64,000 nucleotides of DNA from an uncultured Clostridium sp. Its GTDB lineage: Bacteria; Bacillota; Clostridia; TANB77; CAG-508. The notes under the pieces are model-generated. The model ran no database searches and was not told the origin of the DNA. It saw nothing but the letters and a program-made list of their open reading frames with translations. Below, one piece after another: positions 1 to 8,151 of this stretch (positions are counted from its first letter, which is position 1; each line of letters opens with the position of its first letter). Where the stretch lies: positions 1 through 64,000 of the forward strand of contig USDL01000001.1 of NCBI GenBank assembly GCA_900553365.1, written 5' to 3'. The translations under genes were made by a program, and so were the position numbers.

Positions 1-300
1 TGTTAATTCATCAATTAGCTGGTCAGCATAAGCAATGTTTAATTCAGTTTCTTTGTGGATTTTAACTTTCAAGTTTAAAATAATGGGTAATTTTTGAATT
101 TCATAGAAGAACTTACCACCTTTGCCATCGGTATAGACAGCAATGACAATGACGGCTTTTGTTTCATCTTTGTGATTTTGGCTATCAGTACCAATGACAA
201 TATGATTATGTTCTGCTACATCTGTACGGTTTCTAATATAGTCAAAAATAATTTCGGCTATTTGACGCATATTTACTCGTCCATATGTCGGACTAATCAT
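1..300 (-). CDS. YkuK-like RNase H-fold protein (3' part missing)
   Basis: The first 100 residues are visible and the C-terminus lies beyond the left edge. The segment IVIGTDSQ followed by a strand with VIVIAVYTDGKGGKFFYE resembles the YkuK/DUF458 family, which is predicted to have an RNase H-like fold with the acidic residue in GTDSQ at the active site. The ATG at 298-300 follows an AGAGGAA ribosome site. It is probably last in a unit with the gene at 324-920. The family match is from memory of the motif; the function is unknown. Confidence 0.65.
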   Translation of the reverse strand, partial: MISPTYGRVNMRQIAEIIFDYIRNRTDVAEHNHIVIGTDSQNHKDETKAVIVIAVYTDGKGGKFFYEIQKLPIILNLKVKIHKETELNIAYADQLIDELT

Positions 301-323
301 ATTATCATTCCTCTGTTTTATTT

Positions 324-920
324 TTAATGGTGTACAATAGTGTTAATTGCTTCAACTAACTGGTTCAAATGCTCCACTGTCTTAGCAGGAAATTTATAAA
401 GTTTACCATTGCTAAGGACTGAATTCATTTTTAATCCAGAATCAGAAGCCCACCAAAACTCTTCTTCTTTAAAAGGAGAAACATTAATGCTCTCTTCTTT
501 GGATTCTTTGTTTTCCTTAAGCTCTTTTTTATCCTTTTTAGTAGGAGGAGTTAAATCTTCAATCTCTTCAATTTCATAATCATTTTCATTGAAGAACCAG
601 TCAGCAGTACACTTTGCTTCAAAGCGTGTCTTAAAAGGACGAGCATCTTCCTTCTTACCAAAAGTACATTCATCATAATGCAAACCAAAAGCACTACAAT
701 AATAATTTTGTCCATCTTTAGGAAGGTTATGTCTTACATTAGATTTGACACGAATAATGTAAAGTTTACTTGACTTATTCTTTTCTTTGAGATTTTCATT
801 CAACAAAGTGCCACATACAGGGCAATAATTAGCATGGACATAAAAATCACCATGGTCAATAAGATTCTTTTTACTTGTAGCGTTAATAGTGAATCTATAA
901 TTCTCACACCACTTGCACAT
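324..920 (-). CDS. Cys-rich unknown protein
   Basis: 198 residues, unrecognised. The N-terminus has CKWC and, about 30 residues on, CPVC, which together look like one zinc-binding treble clef. A Lys/Glu-rich linker around residues 115-135 separates this from a C-terminal domain. The ATG at 918-920 follows AAAGGAG. The promoter at 958-986 lies just upstream, so this is probably the first gene of its unit. Confidence 0.75.
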   Translation of the reverse strand: MCKWCENYRFTINATSKKNLIDHGDFYVHANYCPVCGTLLNENLKEKNKSSKLYIIRVKSNVRHNLPKDGQNYYCSAFGLHYDECTFGKKEDARPFKTRFEAKCTADWFFNENDYEIEEIEDLTPPTKKDKKELKENKESKEESINVSPFKEEEFWWASDSGLKMNSVLSNGKLYKFPAKTVEHLNQLVEAINTIVHH

Positions 921-957
921 ATAGAAAAGACTCCTTTCAGTCTAATTTACTATTGAT

Positions 958-986
958 AGTATAAACCAAAAGGAGTCTGTTGTCAA
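958..986 (-). promoter_or_regulatory. sigma70-type promoter
   Basis: TTGACA, 17-bp spacer, TATACT. Faces the 324-920 gene. The stop codon of the upstream gene lies just outside it, as at most promoters in this window. Confidence 0.85.
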
Positions 987-991
987 GAGCT

Positions 992-1216
992 TTATTTAAT
1001 TTTCTTTTGTTTTCTTATTTCACTTTGAATCTTAAACCAATAAATTACTGCCATAACAAGAGCAATAGGCCAGCAAAAAATCAAAGTTAAATAATGCAAC
1101 AAGGTTACTTCTTTATCATTTTTATTAGCAGGACAATTATAAACATTATATGTTACGGCAAACCCGCATAAAAGATAAAGAGCAAAACCTATTAGAGATA
1201 CATCATTCAATCTCAT
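992..1216 (-). CDS. small two-helix membrane protein
   Basis: 74 residues with two hydrophobic segments (about 8-25 and 42-62) and a basic C-terminal tail (RKQKKIK), so probably an inner-membrane protein. I chose the ATG at 1214-1216, which has GGAGC seven bases upstream, over a TTG two codons earlier. It is transcribed from the promoter at 1371-1399 through the structured leader at 1241-1364. Function unknown. Confidence 0.7.
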   Translation of the reverse strand: MRLNDVSLIGFALYLLCGFAVTYNVYNCPANKNDKEVTLLHYLTLIFCWPIALVMAVIYWFKIQSEIRKQKKIK

Positions 1217-1240
1217 TAACAAGCTCCTTTACAAAGGAAT

Positions 1241-1364
1241 AAAAAAGAACTGTGGTACAAAATTTGTTTTTGGAGGAAACAAACATGAACAAAATACGAA
1301 AAAGGAGGTGGCCTTATTAGCAAATCCAGTCTATTATAAGGAGGTAAATTGTACCACAATTCTT
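1241..1364 (-). ncRNA. leader RNA with three anti-Shine-Dalgarno segments
   Basis: The transcript from the promoter at 1371-1399 should start almost exactly at a 15-nt arm (1349-1363). Its partner arm (1246-1260, one mismatch) is followed by a T run, so the whole is a terminator-like hairpin with a loop of about 88 nt. The loop carries three CCTCC segments (complements of GGAGG at 1272-1276, 1304-1308 and 1340-1344). The middle one, CACCTCCTTT, equals the 3' tail of 16S rRNA. It could be a free small RNA or an attenuator for the 992-1216 gene. Confidence 0.55.
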
Positions 1365-1370
1365 ATTATT

Positions 1371-1399
1371 ATATTAACATACTCTTTCGAGTTTGTCAA
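1371..1399 (-). promoter_or_regulatory. sigma70-type promoter
   Basis: TTGACA, 17-bp spacer, TAATAT. Drives the anti-SD leader RNA and the gene at 992-1216. The TAA of the preceding gene (1412-1414) lies 12 bp upstream. Confidence 0.85.
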
Positions 1400-1411
1400 C
1401 TACTTATTAAT

Positions 1412-2428
1412 TTACTTTTTAGAAAGCATCTGATGAGAATAAAGAATTTGCATCTTTTCAGCTACAGATAAGCTTCTGTTATAAGCATCATCATTGTCAG
1501 CCAAACGCATTGCAAATTGATAGTCAAGGTTGTTTACGATTTCTTCCGTCAATACTTTACCATAATGCGAACTTAAGCATTGATAAATTTCTTTGCTATT
1601 AATACGGTACGCATCTAACATAGCATTGATATAAGCTATTGCAGAGATATTTTTATCATCAATGAAGTTAAGCATTTTCTCATAGTAGGGAAAAGTAATT
1701 TCAAGCTTTTCCATTAACTTCTTTAAAACATTAAGATTAATGTTTTCTTTTTTGCAGATGGCTTTTAAATAATTACAAGAATAATCATTAAGAACGCCAA
1801 TGCTCCAACATTTGTCTTCTTTTCGGTTATCATAAATTTCTTTTGGATTAACAAAACTAGTTAAGATAATAGCTTTTCCTACAACTTTACCGTTGTCAAG
1901 TTTAGTTTTACCATAGCAATTTGCCAAATCTTTTTTGTTAACCAAAAGTTTTGCTTTAGCAACAACAATTAGTTTAACAGCAACACTATAACTATAATTA
2001 TAATTAGCAACAAATGCATCATAAGAAATGTAATTATACCAAGTTAAAGCATTTTTTACAGTTAAACAAGCATGAAAACCATTGCCACAGTAATCAATTT
2101 TGCTGAATTCTCCGTCTTCAGGTAAAGAATAGACCTTGTTAAGTTCGTATGCAAAGTTTCGACTAGGACCTGTATATTCTACTTTGTCATTAGAAACGCA
2201 ATAGGTCTTATAAAGAGCTTTGTAACAATCAATCCATTCCCAATCTTCTCCAACAGGAAAAGGTACATCTTCCATTTTTTCATATTCCAAAGTATTCCTG
2301 CTGATAACTGTATGATTAGGAAGATTATTCGTGTAAGATTCGCTGGAAGATTCTTCAAAATCTGCGCCAGATGCAGGGTAAGAGTCATATCCGATAACGA
2401 CCTTTTTTTCTGGCTTCTTAAAAAACAT
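1412..2428 (-). CDS. unknown protein with GFHAC motif
   Basis: 338 residues. The stretch CGNGFHACLTVKNAL (about residues 112-126) resembles the GFHxC motif of a widespread phage family of unknown function (DUF7666-like). It is followed by a beta-rich segment (VAVKLIVVAKAKLL). The C-terminal third is helical. The ATG at 2426-2428 follows GGAAGGGG. Co-transcribed with the gene at 2445-2963, 16 bp upstream. No catalytic motif seen. Confidence 0.75.
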   Translation of the reverse strand: MFFKKPEKKVVIGYDSYPASGADFEESSSESYTNNLPNHTVISRNTLEYEKMEDVPFPVGEDWEWIDCYKALYKTYCVSNDKVEYTGPSRNFAYELNKVYSLPEDGEFSKIDYCGNGFHACLTVKNALTWYNYISYDAFVANYNYSYSVAVKLIVVAKAKLLVNKKDLANCYGKTKLDNGKVVGKAIILTSFVNPKEIYDNRKEDKCWSIGVLNDYSCNYLKAICKKENINLNVLKKLMEKLEITFPYYEKMLNFIDDKNISAIAYINAMLDAYRINSKEIYQCLSSHYGKVLTEEIVNNLDYQFAMRLADNDDAYNRSLSVAEKMQILYSHQMLSKK

Positions 2429-2444
2429 ATTTTATTCCCCTTCC

Positions 2445-2963
2445 TTAAAATCTATAAAATTTACGAGGAGTAATATTCTCCGTCATCTTTTCAATCAGTT
2501 CCTTAGATTTTCTAGTTGCTTCATCCATTCTTGCATTAAATTCATCACGACAAATAGGCTGGAAATGGTCAAAATTTTTCGGGTAATTTAAAAGGAAAAA
2601 CAAATCAATATCCTCGTTGTAATAAGGAGCTACATCAATTTCTGAATCTGTATAACAACCATATGGTGTTTCATCTTCAAAATTGTTAATCTCAATACAA
2701 CCCCATGAAGAAGAATAGTTAACCTCACATCTTCCTTCTAACAACTTGGGAGGTTGAACAATCATAATATAATGTCCCCGATGAATATAACAATTCCCAA
2801 TCAGCTTTGGAGCGAGTTCTTTCATAATATATTCATCATAAGATTTTCTTGTGAGATTATTTAAATCCTTGTTAATCTCAGATAGTTCTTTCTTCTTATT
2901 TTCGAGAACCGTCTTCCATTCTTTCTTCTTATTTTCCAGTGATGTCTTCCAGAAATTTTCCAT
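2445..2963 (-). CDS. unknown protein with N-terminal coiled coil
   Basis: 172 residues. The first 40 residues are a Lys/Glu heptad-like helix with a repeated KKKEWKTVLENKKKE unit, probably a coiled coil. The remainder is a globular domain with many aromatic residues. The ATG at 2961-2963 follows GAGGTG. The terminator of the large RNA upstream ends at about 2985, so this gene either relies on read-through or has a promoter I did not find. Confidence 0.7.
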   Translation of the reverse strand: MENFWKTSLENKKKEWKTVLENKKKELSEINKDLNNLTRKSYDEYIMKELAPKLIGNCYIHRGHYIMIVQPPKLLEGRCEVNYSSSWGCIEINNFEDETPYGCYTDSEIDVAPYYNEDIDLFFLLNYPKNFDHFQPICRDEFNARMDEATRKSKELIEKMTENITPRKFYRF

Positions 2964-2984
2964 GTTACACCTCTATTATAAAAA

Positions 2985-3022
2985 TAATAGTCTCATAATC
3001 AATATTAAATTAATTATGAGAC
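2985..3022 (-). terminator. intrinsic terminator of the large RNA
   Basis: A perfect stem GTCTCATAAT/ATTATGAGAC is followed on the minus strand by TATTATTTTTAT. It closes the non-coding transcript that starts near 3810. Confidence 0.8.
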
Positions 3023-3810
3023 CTTTTATTAAATTAGCTAATCCAATAAATTGCGAAGACTTAGAAGTTATTCCCCGTTACATTACTTCCTGCACTCATT
3101 GAAACTTTCCCGTTTGCGGCTACCCATTTCGACGGACAAGTGTTTATAAGTCTTCTATAAAACTGCGAACAACCTACCCGTAGGTTATTCAAATACGATA
3201 ATAAGCGCTCCGACTCCCATCGGATTCTTATTAAAGGTGAGGAATAGACAACGTTCACCTCACTATGAGCCTCCGGTCCATAAGTCGCGCTCTTTGGCTG
3301 ATACTCTTCACCAGCAAGTCATTTGTGAGGAATAGACTACGTTCACCTCACTATGAGCCTCTGGTCCTAGCATTTTGACGATGCCACGCTCTTTGTCCAA
3401 CATCTTTAGTTGGCAATCAACCTACACCACCGAGCAAGAATTCGGAGGGTAGGATTTTGTGGTTCTTGCTGCGCTCTTGTCTAACATCTATAATTAGAAG
3501 TTAAACATTAACCTACACTACCGAGCAAGAATTCGGAAGGTAGGATTTCGTGATTCTTGCAAGAATTTCCACCATTAACTTTCAGGTGGAGAGCTTGCGC
3601 TCTTAGTATCTTCATAGTTCCTATTCCTACGAAGGGTGCTTCCGACAGTATAAATCATCTTATACATGTCTAAAAAGTCATTGCATCTCAGCTATTATTG
3701 AATATTCAATTGTGTGTCTTACAGTCAAGAACGTGATTTGTCTATCAGGCCTGTGTAGTGCAAATCAGTGGGAATCTCTTCCGCACTTTTTTCATCCTTT
3801 CCCTTGGGAC
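2985..3810 (-). ncRNA. large structured non-coding RNA (about 810 nt)
   Basis: There is no ORF with a ribosome site. The region runs from a strong promoter (3817-3845) to an intrinsic terminator (2985-3022). It contains two pairs of near-identical structural modules. One has arms CCTACC...GTAGG around TTCTTGCTCGG (near 3420-3475 and 3510-3565). The other has GGCTCATAGTGAGG...CCTCAC (near 3235-3285 and 3320-3375). GAGCGC/GAGCGT recurs after each. Size, repeated modules and phage setting recall the ornate GOLLD and ROOL RNA classes; that assignment is untested. Confidence 0.7.
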
Positions 3811-3816
3811 AATCTT

Positions 3817-3845
3817 AATATACCATAAGATTAGTTTCCTGTCAA
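3817..3845 (-). promoter_or_regulatory. strong sigma70-type promoter for the large RNA
   Basis: TTGACA, 17-bp spacer, TATATT. The TAA stop of the 3831-4103 gene lies inside the spacer. Confidence 0.9.
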
Positions 3846-4103
3846 GGGTTTATTATTTTTTTCTTGAAGAGTTTTTACCAGCTCTTCATAGGATTCAATA
3901 AGTTCTTTTTGTGCTTCTGCTTTTTCCTCTAAAGATTTAATAAGACCTTCTTTAGCCTCATCTAAATTTTTATGAGTTTCTTCGGCTTCTGTAAAAGCTT
4001 TCGAATAAGCGTGGATACCACCAATAATAGTTCCTGCTAAAAAGAAAATTGCTAAAACTCCGATAGCAAGAATAACGCATAAAGCAACTTGAGTAGTGTT
4101 CAT
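3831..4103 (-). CDS. membrane-anchored coiled-coil protein
   Basis: 90 residues: one transmembrane helix (about 7-30) followed by a highly charged helix with heptads (35-85), ending in a Lys/Asn tail. This shape is seen in inner spanins and in other phage membrane tethers, but no outer partner is visible, so no function is assigned. Its ATG overlaps the TGA of the preceding gene (ATGA). Its stop lies inside the promoter of the large RNA. Confidence 0.7.
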   Translation of the reverse strand: MNTTQVALCVILAIGVLAIFFLAGTIIGGIHAYSKAFTEAEETHKNLDEAKEGLIKSLEEKAEAQKELIESYEELVKTLQEKNNKPLTGN

Positions 4104-4327
4104 TTTCTTTTATTAACCTCCATTAATTTATTTTCAGGTTCAATTCTAAATTGACCCGCTTCCCAATCAAAGCCCATGCCTACTGAGCGAACTTTTGTAT
4201 AAGGCCTACTTCCCACGGTGTTTCTGGAATCTTCTACACTAATTACTACTAATGAGTTTTTATACAGTTCCCAATTCGCACCGTTTGCTACATCATTGAG
4301 AATATCTCTAAGTCGTTCAATTGTCAT
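4100..4327 (-). CDS. small unknown protein
   Basis: 75 residues, mixed alpha/beta and soluble, no recognised motif. The ATG is at 4325-4327 after AAAGGAG. It sits in a tight chain of small genes (4882-5085, 4520-4885, 4329-4520, 4100-4327, 3831-4103) with overlaps of one to four bases, which indicates translational coupling. Confidence 0.7.
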   Translation of the reverse strand: MTIERLRDILNDVANGANWELYKNSLVVISVEDSRNTVGSRPYTKVRSVGMGFDWEAGQFRIEPENKLMEVNKRK

Positions 4328-4328
4328 T

Positions 4329-4520
4329 TTAATCTCCTTTTTTATCTTTTGGATATAGTTTTAAAAAATGTATTCCAATCATAAACAAACAGCCACTAAT
4401 AAATAAACAGAAAGGGGTTAGAATTGTTCCAGTAGAATGGTCTAATCCGGCAATTCCTATTATAGTGCTAAAATAAAAACAAAATAGGCTGTAAACTAAA
4501 TTAATATTAAACAAATCCAT
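4329..4520 (-). CDS. small two-helix membrane protein
   Basis: 63 residues with two hydrophobic helices (about 8-26 and 33-54) and a charged C-terminus (KLYPKDKKGD). The start overlaps the stop of the upstream gene (TAATG). Function unknown. Confidence 0.7.
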   Translation of the reverse strand: MDLFNINLVYSLFCFYFSTIIGIAGLDHSTGTILTPFCLFISGCLFMIGIHFLKLYPKDKKGD

Positions 4521-4885
4521 TAAACAATCCAGAAATGTACAATATCTTTATATGGAGAGGTCCAACTATCTTTTGTAAAATTAGTCCAATCTAAAATACA
4601 TCGGGTAAAGAAACTCTTGCATCCATTAATTGTTCCCCATCCATTAGGAGATTCATACTGTTTATATTTATTTGGGAATCTTTCAAGCTCTTCTAAACCG
4701 TGAATAATAAAAGGAATAACATCTTTTACAAGACCATTATCTTCTTCATTTTTCCACTCCAAGCTTGTAGATTTCTAAATCATTTCACGCAAATTGTAAG
4801 TAATATTTGCTTCACAGTTTCCAACATCAGCCCAAAGTTTAGGATTATCCTTACATTGGACTCTGTAACTAATATCGTAGCTCAT
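4520..4885 (-). CDS. unknown protein, one in-frame TAG (Gln)
   Basis: 121 residues if the TAG after LREMI is read as Gln; a standard-code search finds only the part after it. The real ATG (4883-4885) overlaps the TGA of the upstream gene, the usual ATGA arrangement here, which supports the longer reading. Sequence is aromatic-rich (FFTRCILDWTNF, IVHFWIV). No family recognised. Confidence 0.75.
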
Positions 4886-5085
4886 TTTATCACTCCTTGC
4901 TATTCTAAATCTATATGACCAACATATACAAATTCAGCAACATCATCAATATCAGTAATATAACTATCATTAATTTTCTTAATTTTTGTATCGTTTTGAA
5001 TTATCCATAAATCACCGAAAAAAGGATTGTAATAGATATCGCCATTAACAAATTCTTTTTCACCAATCTTAATCATCGTTTTCAT
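4882..5085 (-). CDS. small unknown protein ending after a TAG (Gln)
   Basis: 67 residues beginning MKTMIKIGEKEF. I chose the ATG at 5083-5085, which has GAGGA at good spacing. Under the standard code it would end at a TAG (4900-4902). Read as Gln, it continues QQGVIK to a TGA that overlaps the next ATG. Overlaps the 3' end of the methyltransferase gene by 17 bases. Confidence 0.75.
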
Positions 5086-6019
5086 TTGTTTTATCCTCTT
5101 TATATTCATCTGGAAGAAAACTGAGAATATGGGCAATTACATCTACTGTCCATCCGTTTCCTAACGCTTTTCTTGCTGCACTATCTGGAATCATATTAAG
5201 AAAATCATCAGGAACAGTCTGTAAACGACACATTTCTTTAGTAGTATAATATCTAAAAGGCAAATTATTTTTAAAAGCATCTGGATGTCTACCAATAGAA
5301 AGTGGTGCAAGAACATTATCCTTGTCTACAGTAGTGAGACAATTTGATTTGTCTGTATTTGTAGCGCGGACTTCAAGACACTGAGTAATAGGAATTGTTT
5401 TATCAGTATCTTTTCTATGACCATTTTTATCTAATCTGCGACCAACAATAGTGGCTTTGTTTAATCTGCGCCCTCTAATTGCCGCAGGATTAGGAAATTC
5501 AATATCTTCAAGAATATCTTCCAGAGTAATGTTTTTATCTTCGGGAAGTGTTACATTAGGGATATTAGTCCAATAAAGTCTACGTCTGTTCTGTGCTGAA
5601 ACAAGAGAAGAATTAATTTCAATGGGTTCTACTCCAAGAATATTTGTAATAATATCTTCCCATTCTTTTTTCATAATTACATTTTCAAGTAAAAAATATT
5701 TTGGATGGGCTTCTTTTATTGCACGAGCATATTCATAAAACAATTTACTTTGAGAACCTTTTAATCCTTGACCATTACCAGCCATGCTCAAATTTGTACA
5801 AGGAGAACCCCCAATAAGTAACTCAATTTTACCTTTGTATTTGGTAAAATCTTCTATAGTTACATCTCCATGCTGAACTACATCAGGGAAATTTGTTTCT
5901 GTGGCTTTAATTGCGTTCTTTTCAATTTCATAAGCATCATAAGAATCAATCTTAATTCTAGCTCTCTCAAGTGCCAGATGACCGCAACAAATACCATCAA
6001 ACAAAGATAAAACTCTCAT
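5069..6019 (-). CDS. C5-cytosine DNA methyltransferase
   Basis: 316 residues. The N-terminal MRVLSLFDGICCG is the SAM-binding motif I. GGSPCTNLS (near residue 91) is motif IV with the catalytic Cys. LLENV is motif VI. The C-terminal ALGNGWTVDVIAHI is motif X. The target-recognition region is the middle stretch rich in RRLNK/RRLDK. It likely methylates phage DNA to resist host restriction. No matching endonuclease is adjacent, so it is probably an orphan enzyme. Confidence 0.92.
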   Translation of the reverse strand: MRVLSLFDGICCGHLALERARIKIDSYDAYEIEKNAIKATETNFPDVVQHGDVTIEDFTKYKGKIELLIGGSPCTNLSMAGNGQGLKGSQSKLFYEYARAIKEAHPKYFLLENVIMKKEWEDIITNILGVEPIEINSSLVSAQNRRRLYWTNIPNVTLPEDKNITLEDILEDIEFPNPAAIRGRRLNKATIVGRRLDKNGHRKDTDKTIPITQCLEVRATNTDKSNCLTTVDKDNVLAPLSIGRHPDAFKNNLPFRYYTTKEMCRLQTVPDDFLNMIPDSAARKALGNGWTVDVIAHILSFLPDEYKEDKTNENDD

Positions 6020-6447
6020 TATCCGTAAAAGCCTCCATCGGGCGGGTCTCTTCTATAATTAGGACAAGGTATATCATTTAGAGGGTCTCTAAAACAGTCT
6101 ACTCCCCAACTATGAATACAATTACTACACCAAGCAGGTTGAAGATGATAATTAGAAATAGAAGGATTTTTAGGCTCTTCTGGTATAACAGGTGCTTTTT
6201 TAGGAGTAGTAGTATTTGGGTCAGGTTGAACATTCATATCTTTCATAAGTTCTTCCTTTTCAGCTTTCTCAAAAGCATCCATGGCTGAATTAAGAAAGTC
6301 AAGAGTATGCTCATCATAACCTAAAATCTTAAGCTCTTTGATTAAATCTTCATTGCCAATTTTCTTTAAAACATTTGGAAAAGCATAAAGTAAAACTTGA
6401 ACACGACCAAATTCTTTACGCCATTCATTATACTCTTTTACAGTCAT
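6019..6447 (-). CDS. unknown protein with C-terminal Cys cluster
   Basis: 142 residues. The helical N-terminal half (MTVKEYNEWRKEFGRV) is followed by a Pro/Thr-rich linker and a C-terminal CSNCIHSWGVDCF...CPNY cluster, probably one zinc site. Its stop abuts the methyltransferase start at 6019, so the two are translationally coupled. Confidence 0.72.
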   Translation of the reverse strand: MTVKEYNEWRKEFGRVQVLLYAFPNVLKKIGNEDLIKELKILGYDEHTLDFLNSAMDAFEKAEKEELMKDMNVQPDPNTTTPKKAPVIPEEPKNPSISNYHLQPAWCSNCIHSWGVDCFRDPLNDIPCPNYRRDPPDGGFYG

Positions 6448-6670
6448 TAATAATACCTCGTCTTTCTACCTCAAATTTAAGTTCGCTTACCGCTACTGTA
6501 ACTGGCATAGATACGAAATGGTCATAATAATCTACTGCCTTAGAAAAATAGCTTCCGTACTTAATAGGCCAATTCTCTTTGTTTTTTGGAGGATTCTTTT
6601 TTTCAATTTCTTTAAGCTCTGAACAAGCCGACCAAAGTTCCGCATTAGTTAAATTACGAAAATAGCCCAT
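6428..6670 (-). CDS. small unknown helical protein
   Basis: 80 residues (MGYFRNLTNAELWSAC...). I chose the ATG at 6668-6670 because AGGTG lies upstream and because the promoter at 6713-6741 rules out the longer frame. Overlaps the next gene by 20 bases. No motif recognised. Confidence 0.7.
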   Translation of the reverse strand: MGYFRNLTNAELWSACSELKEIEKKNPPKNKENWPIKYGSYFSKAVDYYDHFVSMPVTVAVSELKFEVERRGIINDCKRV

Positions 6671-6712
6671 AATAATACACCTTTCACTTAATATAATTGT
6701 GATTGTATATAA

Positions 6713-6741
6713 AGAATAACACAATTTTCCTTGTTTGTCAA
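6713..6741 (-). promoter_or_regulatory. sigma70-type promoter
   Basis: TTGACA, 17-bp spacer, TATTCT. Drives the unit containing the methyltransferase (6670 down to about 3831). Confidence 0.85.
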
Positions 6742-6751
6742 TAGAAAACAA

Positions 6752-6780
6752 TAAAAAAAAGAGAGGGAATTACCCCTCTC
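6752..6780 (-). terminator. intrinsic terminator
   Basis: The minus strand reads GAGAGGGGTAATTCCCTCTC followed by eight T. The stop codon of the 6770-8086 gene lies in the loop. Confidence 0.9.
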
Positions 6781-8086
6781 TTTCATAAGTTAGTTCAGTG
6801 GCAAACGGGGACAATTTAAATCCACCTTTAATTGGTTTACAGATGCTACATTGAGAGATATGATATTTTCCATTTTGATGAGTTACTTTATTACAAATTC
6901 TTTGCTTCCATAAATGCCGATTTGAGCATTTCCAATTAGCTTCAAAACGACTCTGTGGTAAAAACTATTCTGGTTTTAAAGGGTAATTTTTTTCATAATC
7001 CCATTGATATATAACATCAGGTACTTTAGCTAATAAACTTTTTTCTTTCATGGAAAACATATAGTTATCCAAAATAGAATTTCTGTCTTTGCCAATATCA
7101 ATTAATGGAGGTTCTATTTGAATTATTTTAAAAATTTCTTTAATAGCCCAAGATAAATCCTCATCTGTCTCTTTATGATAAATACAATCATTATCTACTT
7201 TGTTCTCTTTTGCATCTGTAACAACAATTAGTCTAATGCCTTTTTCTTTAAAGAACTTAATTTTATCTTCTGTTTTTTCATTTTGATGGAAAAATGACCG
7301 ATTATATTCTATTCCAATTTTTAATTTTGGGCAATAAATATCTATTTCTTTTTCTCTTCCAAAGCTCTAATCTCTATTAATAGTTTTAGTTACCTACTAA
7401 AAGTAATAATAAATAGCCTACTCTGGAAAACTGCTACAATATCTTTTTAGACAAATTGGACATCCAGCAGGTTTTTCTCTTGTTCGAGAATATACTTTCG
7501 CCTACCAAGAATGCCCAAATTCGCATTTCCACCATGCGTTATAAGAAGAATGGGCATAAATTTCTGATGGTTTTTTATCATTTTTATTATAATCCCACTC
7601 TGATAATAACTAAGGATAAAGATTAGCCAAACTATGCTAATAATCAGTTGCCTATTTTTTCTGTGAAATTATGCTTTTAGAGCATTCAGGACAACCAGTT
7701 CCATTTTGTGTTCTATGGCTTACTCTGGTCTACCAATTAAATCCACAAATAAAACACTTCCACCAAACTTTTCGACCTGATTTTGGAGAAATATTAAATG
7801 GCGATATTGTATTTTTATCATAATCCCAGTCTTTTAAAATCTCTGGATAAAGAGTAGCAAAGCTATTTTCTCTTATTATTTTTTTATTAGCACAAATGGG
7901 GCATATATTTTTTGCTCTTAACTATACAGAAACAGCTCTTTGCCATTTATGACCATATTTATCTTTCCAGTTTATTTTTATTTTAGAACTTCCCAAAGAA
8001 ATATTTTCGGGGAAAATGTTTTGTTTTTTATTTTCTTCTGTATCCCAAATTTCCATTAATTGTTTATTTTGCTTTACAGTTTCCAT
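6770..8086 (-). CDS. multi-zinc-ribbon nuclease-like protein, 11 in-frame TAG (Gln)
   Basis: 438 residues only if TAG is Gln. Four treble-clef repeats of the DUF4379 type (a WDYxKN region, then a W-x-C strand, then CPxC) lie near residues 10-65, 70-125, 135-195 and 370-430. Between repeats 3 and 4 is EIDIYCPKLKIGIEYNRSFF, which resembles the Vsr/restriction-like nuclease core. Repeat 1 has KWQ with CAA, while repeats 2 and 3 have NW-TAG and SW-TAG at the same place, so the protein itself shows that TAG equals Gln. The ATG at 8084-8086 follows GGAGTG. The role may be nuclease or homing-type selfish DNA. Confidence 0.88.
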
Positions 8087-8103
8087 TTTCACTCCTTTAT
8101 AGG

Positions 8104-8142
8104 CAAAAAAGGAGAAGAGAATAATTCCCTTCCCCCTTTTAT
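8104..8142 (-). terminator. intrinsic terminator
   Basis: Stem GGGGGAAGGGAA...TTCTCTTCTCC followed by TTTTTT on the minus strand, just after the DUF2828 gene. Confidence 0.75.
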
Positions 8143-8151
8143 ATTTAAAAC

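Noticed and set aside
3235..3570. A CRISPR-like array
   Set aside because: The repeats come in two different pairs, are long, imperfect and self-pairing, and have no regular spacers.
6770..8086. The stretch as a decayed pseudogene or as programmed readthrough
   Set aside because: All eleven interruptions are TAG and never TAA or TGA, repeats and zinc ligands are intact, and a CUA tRNA is present.
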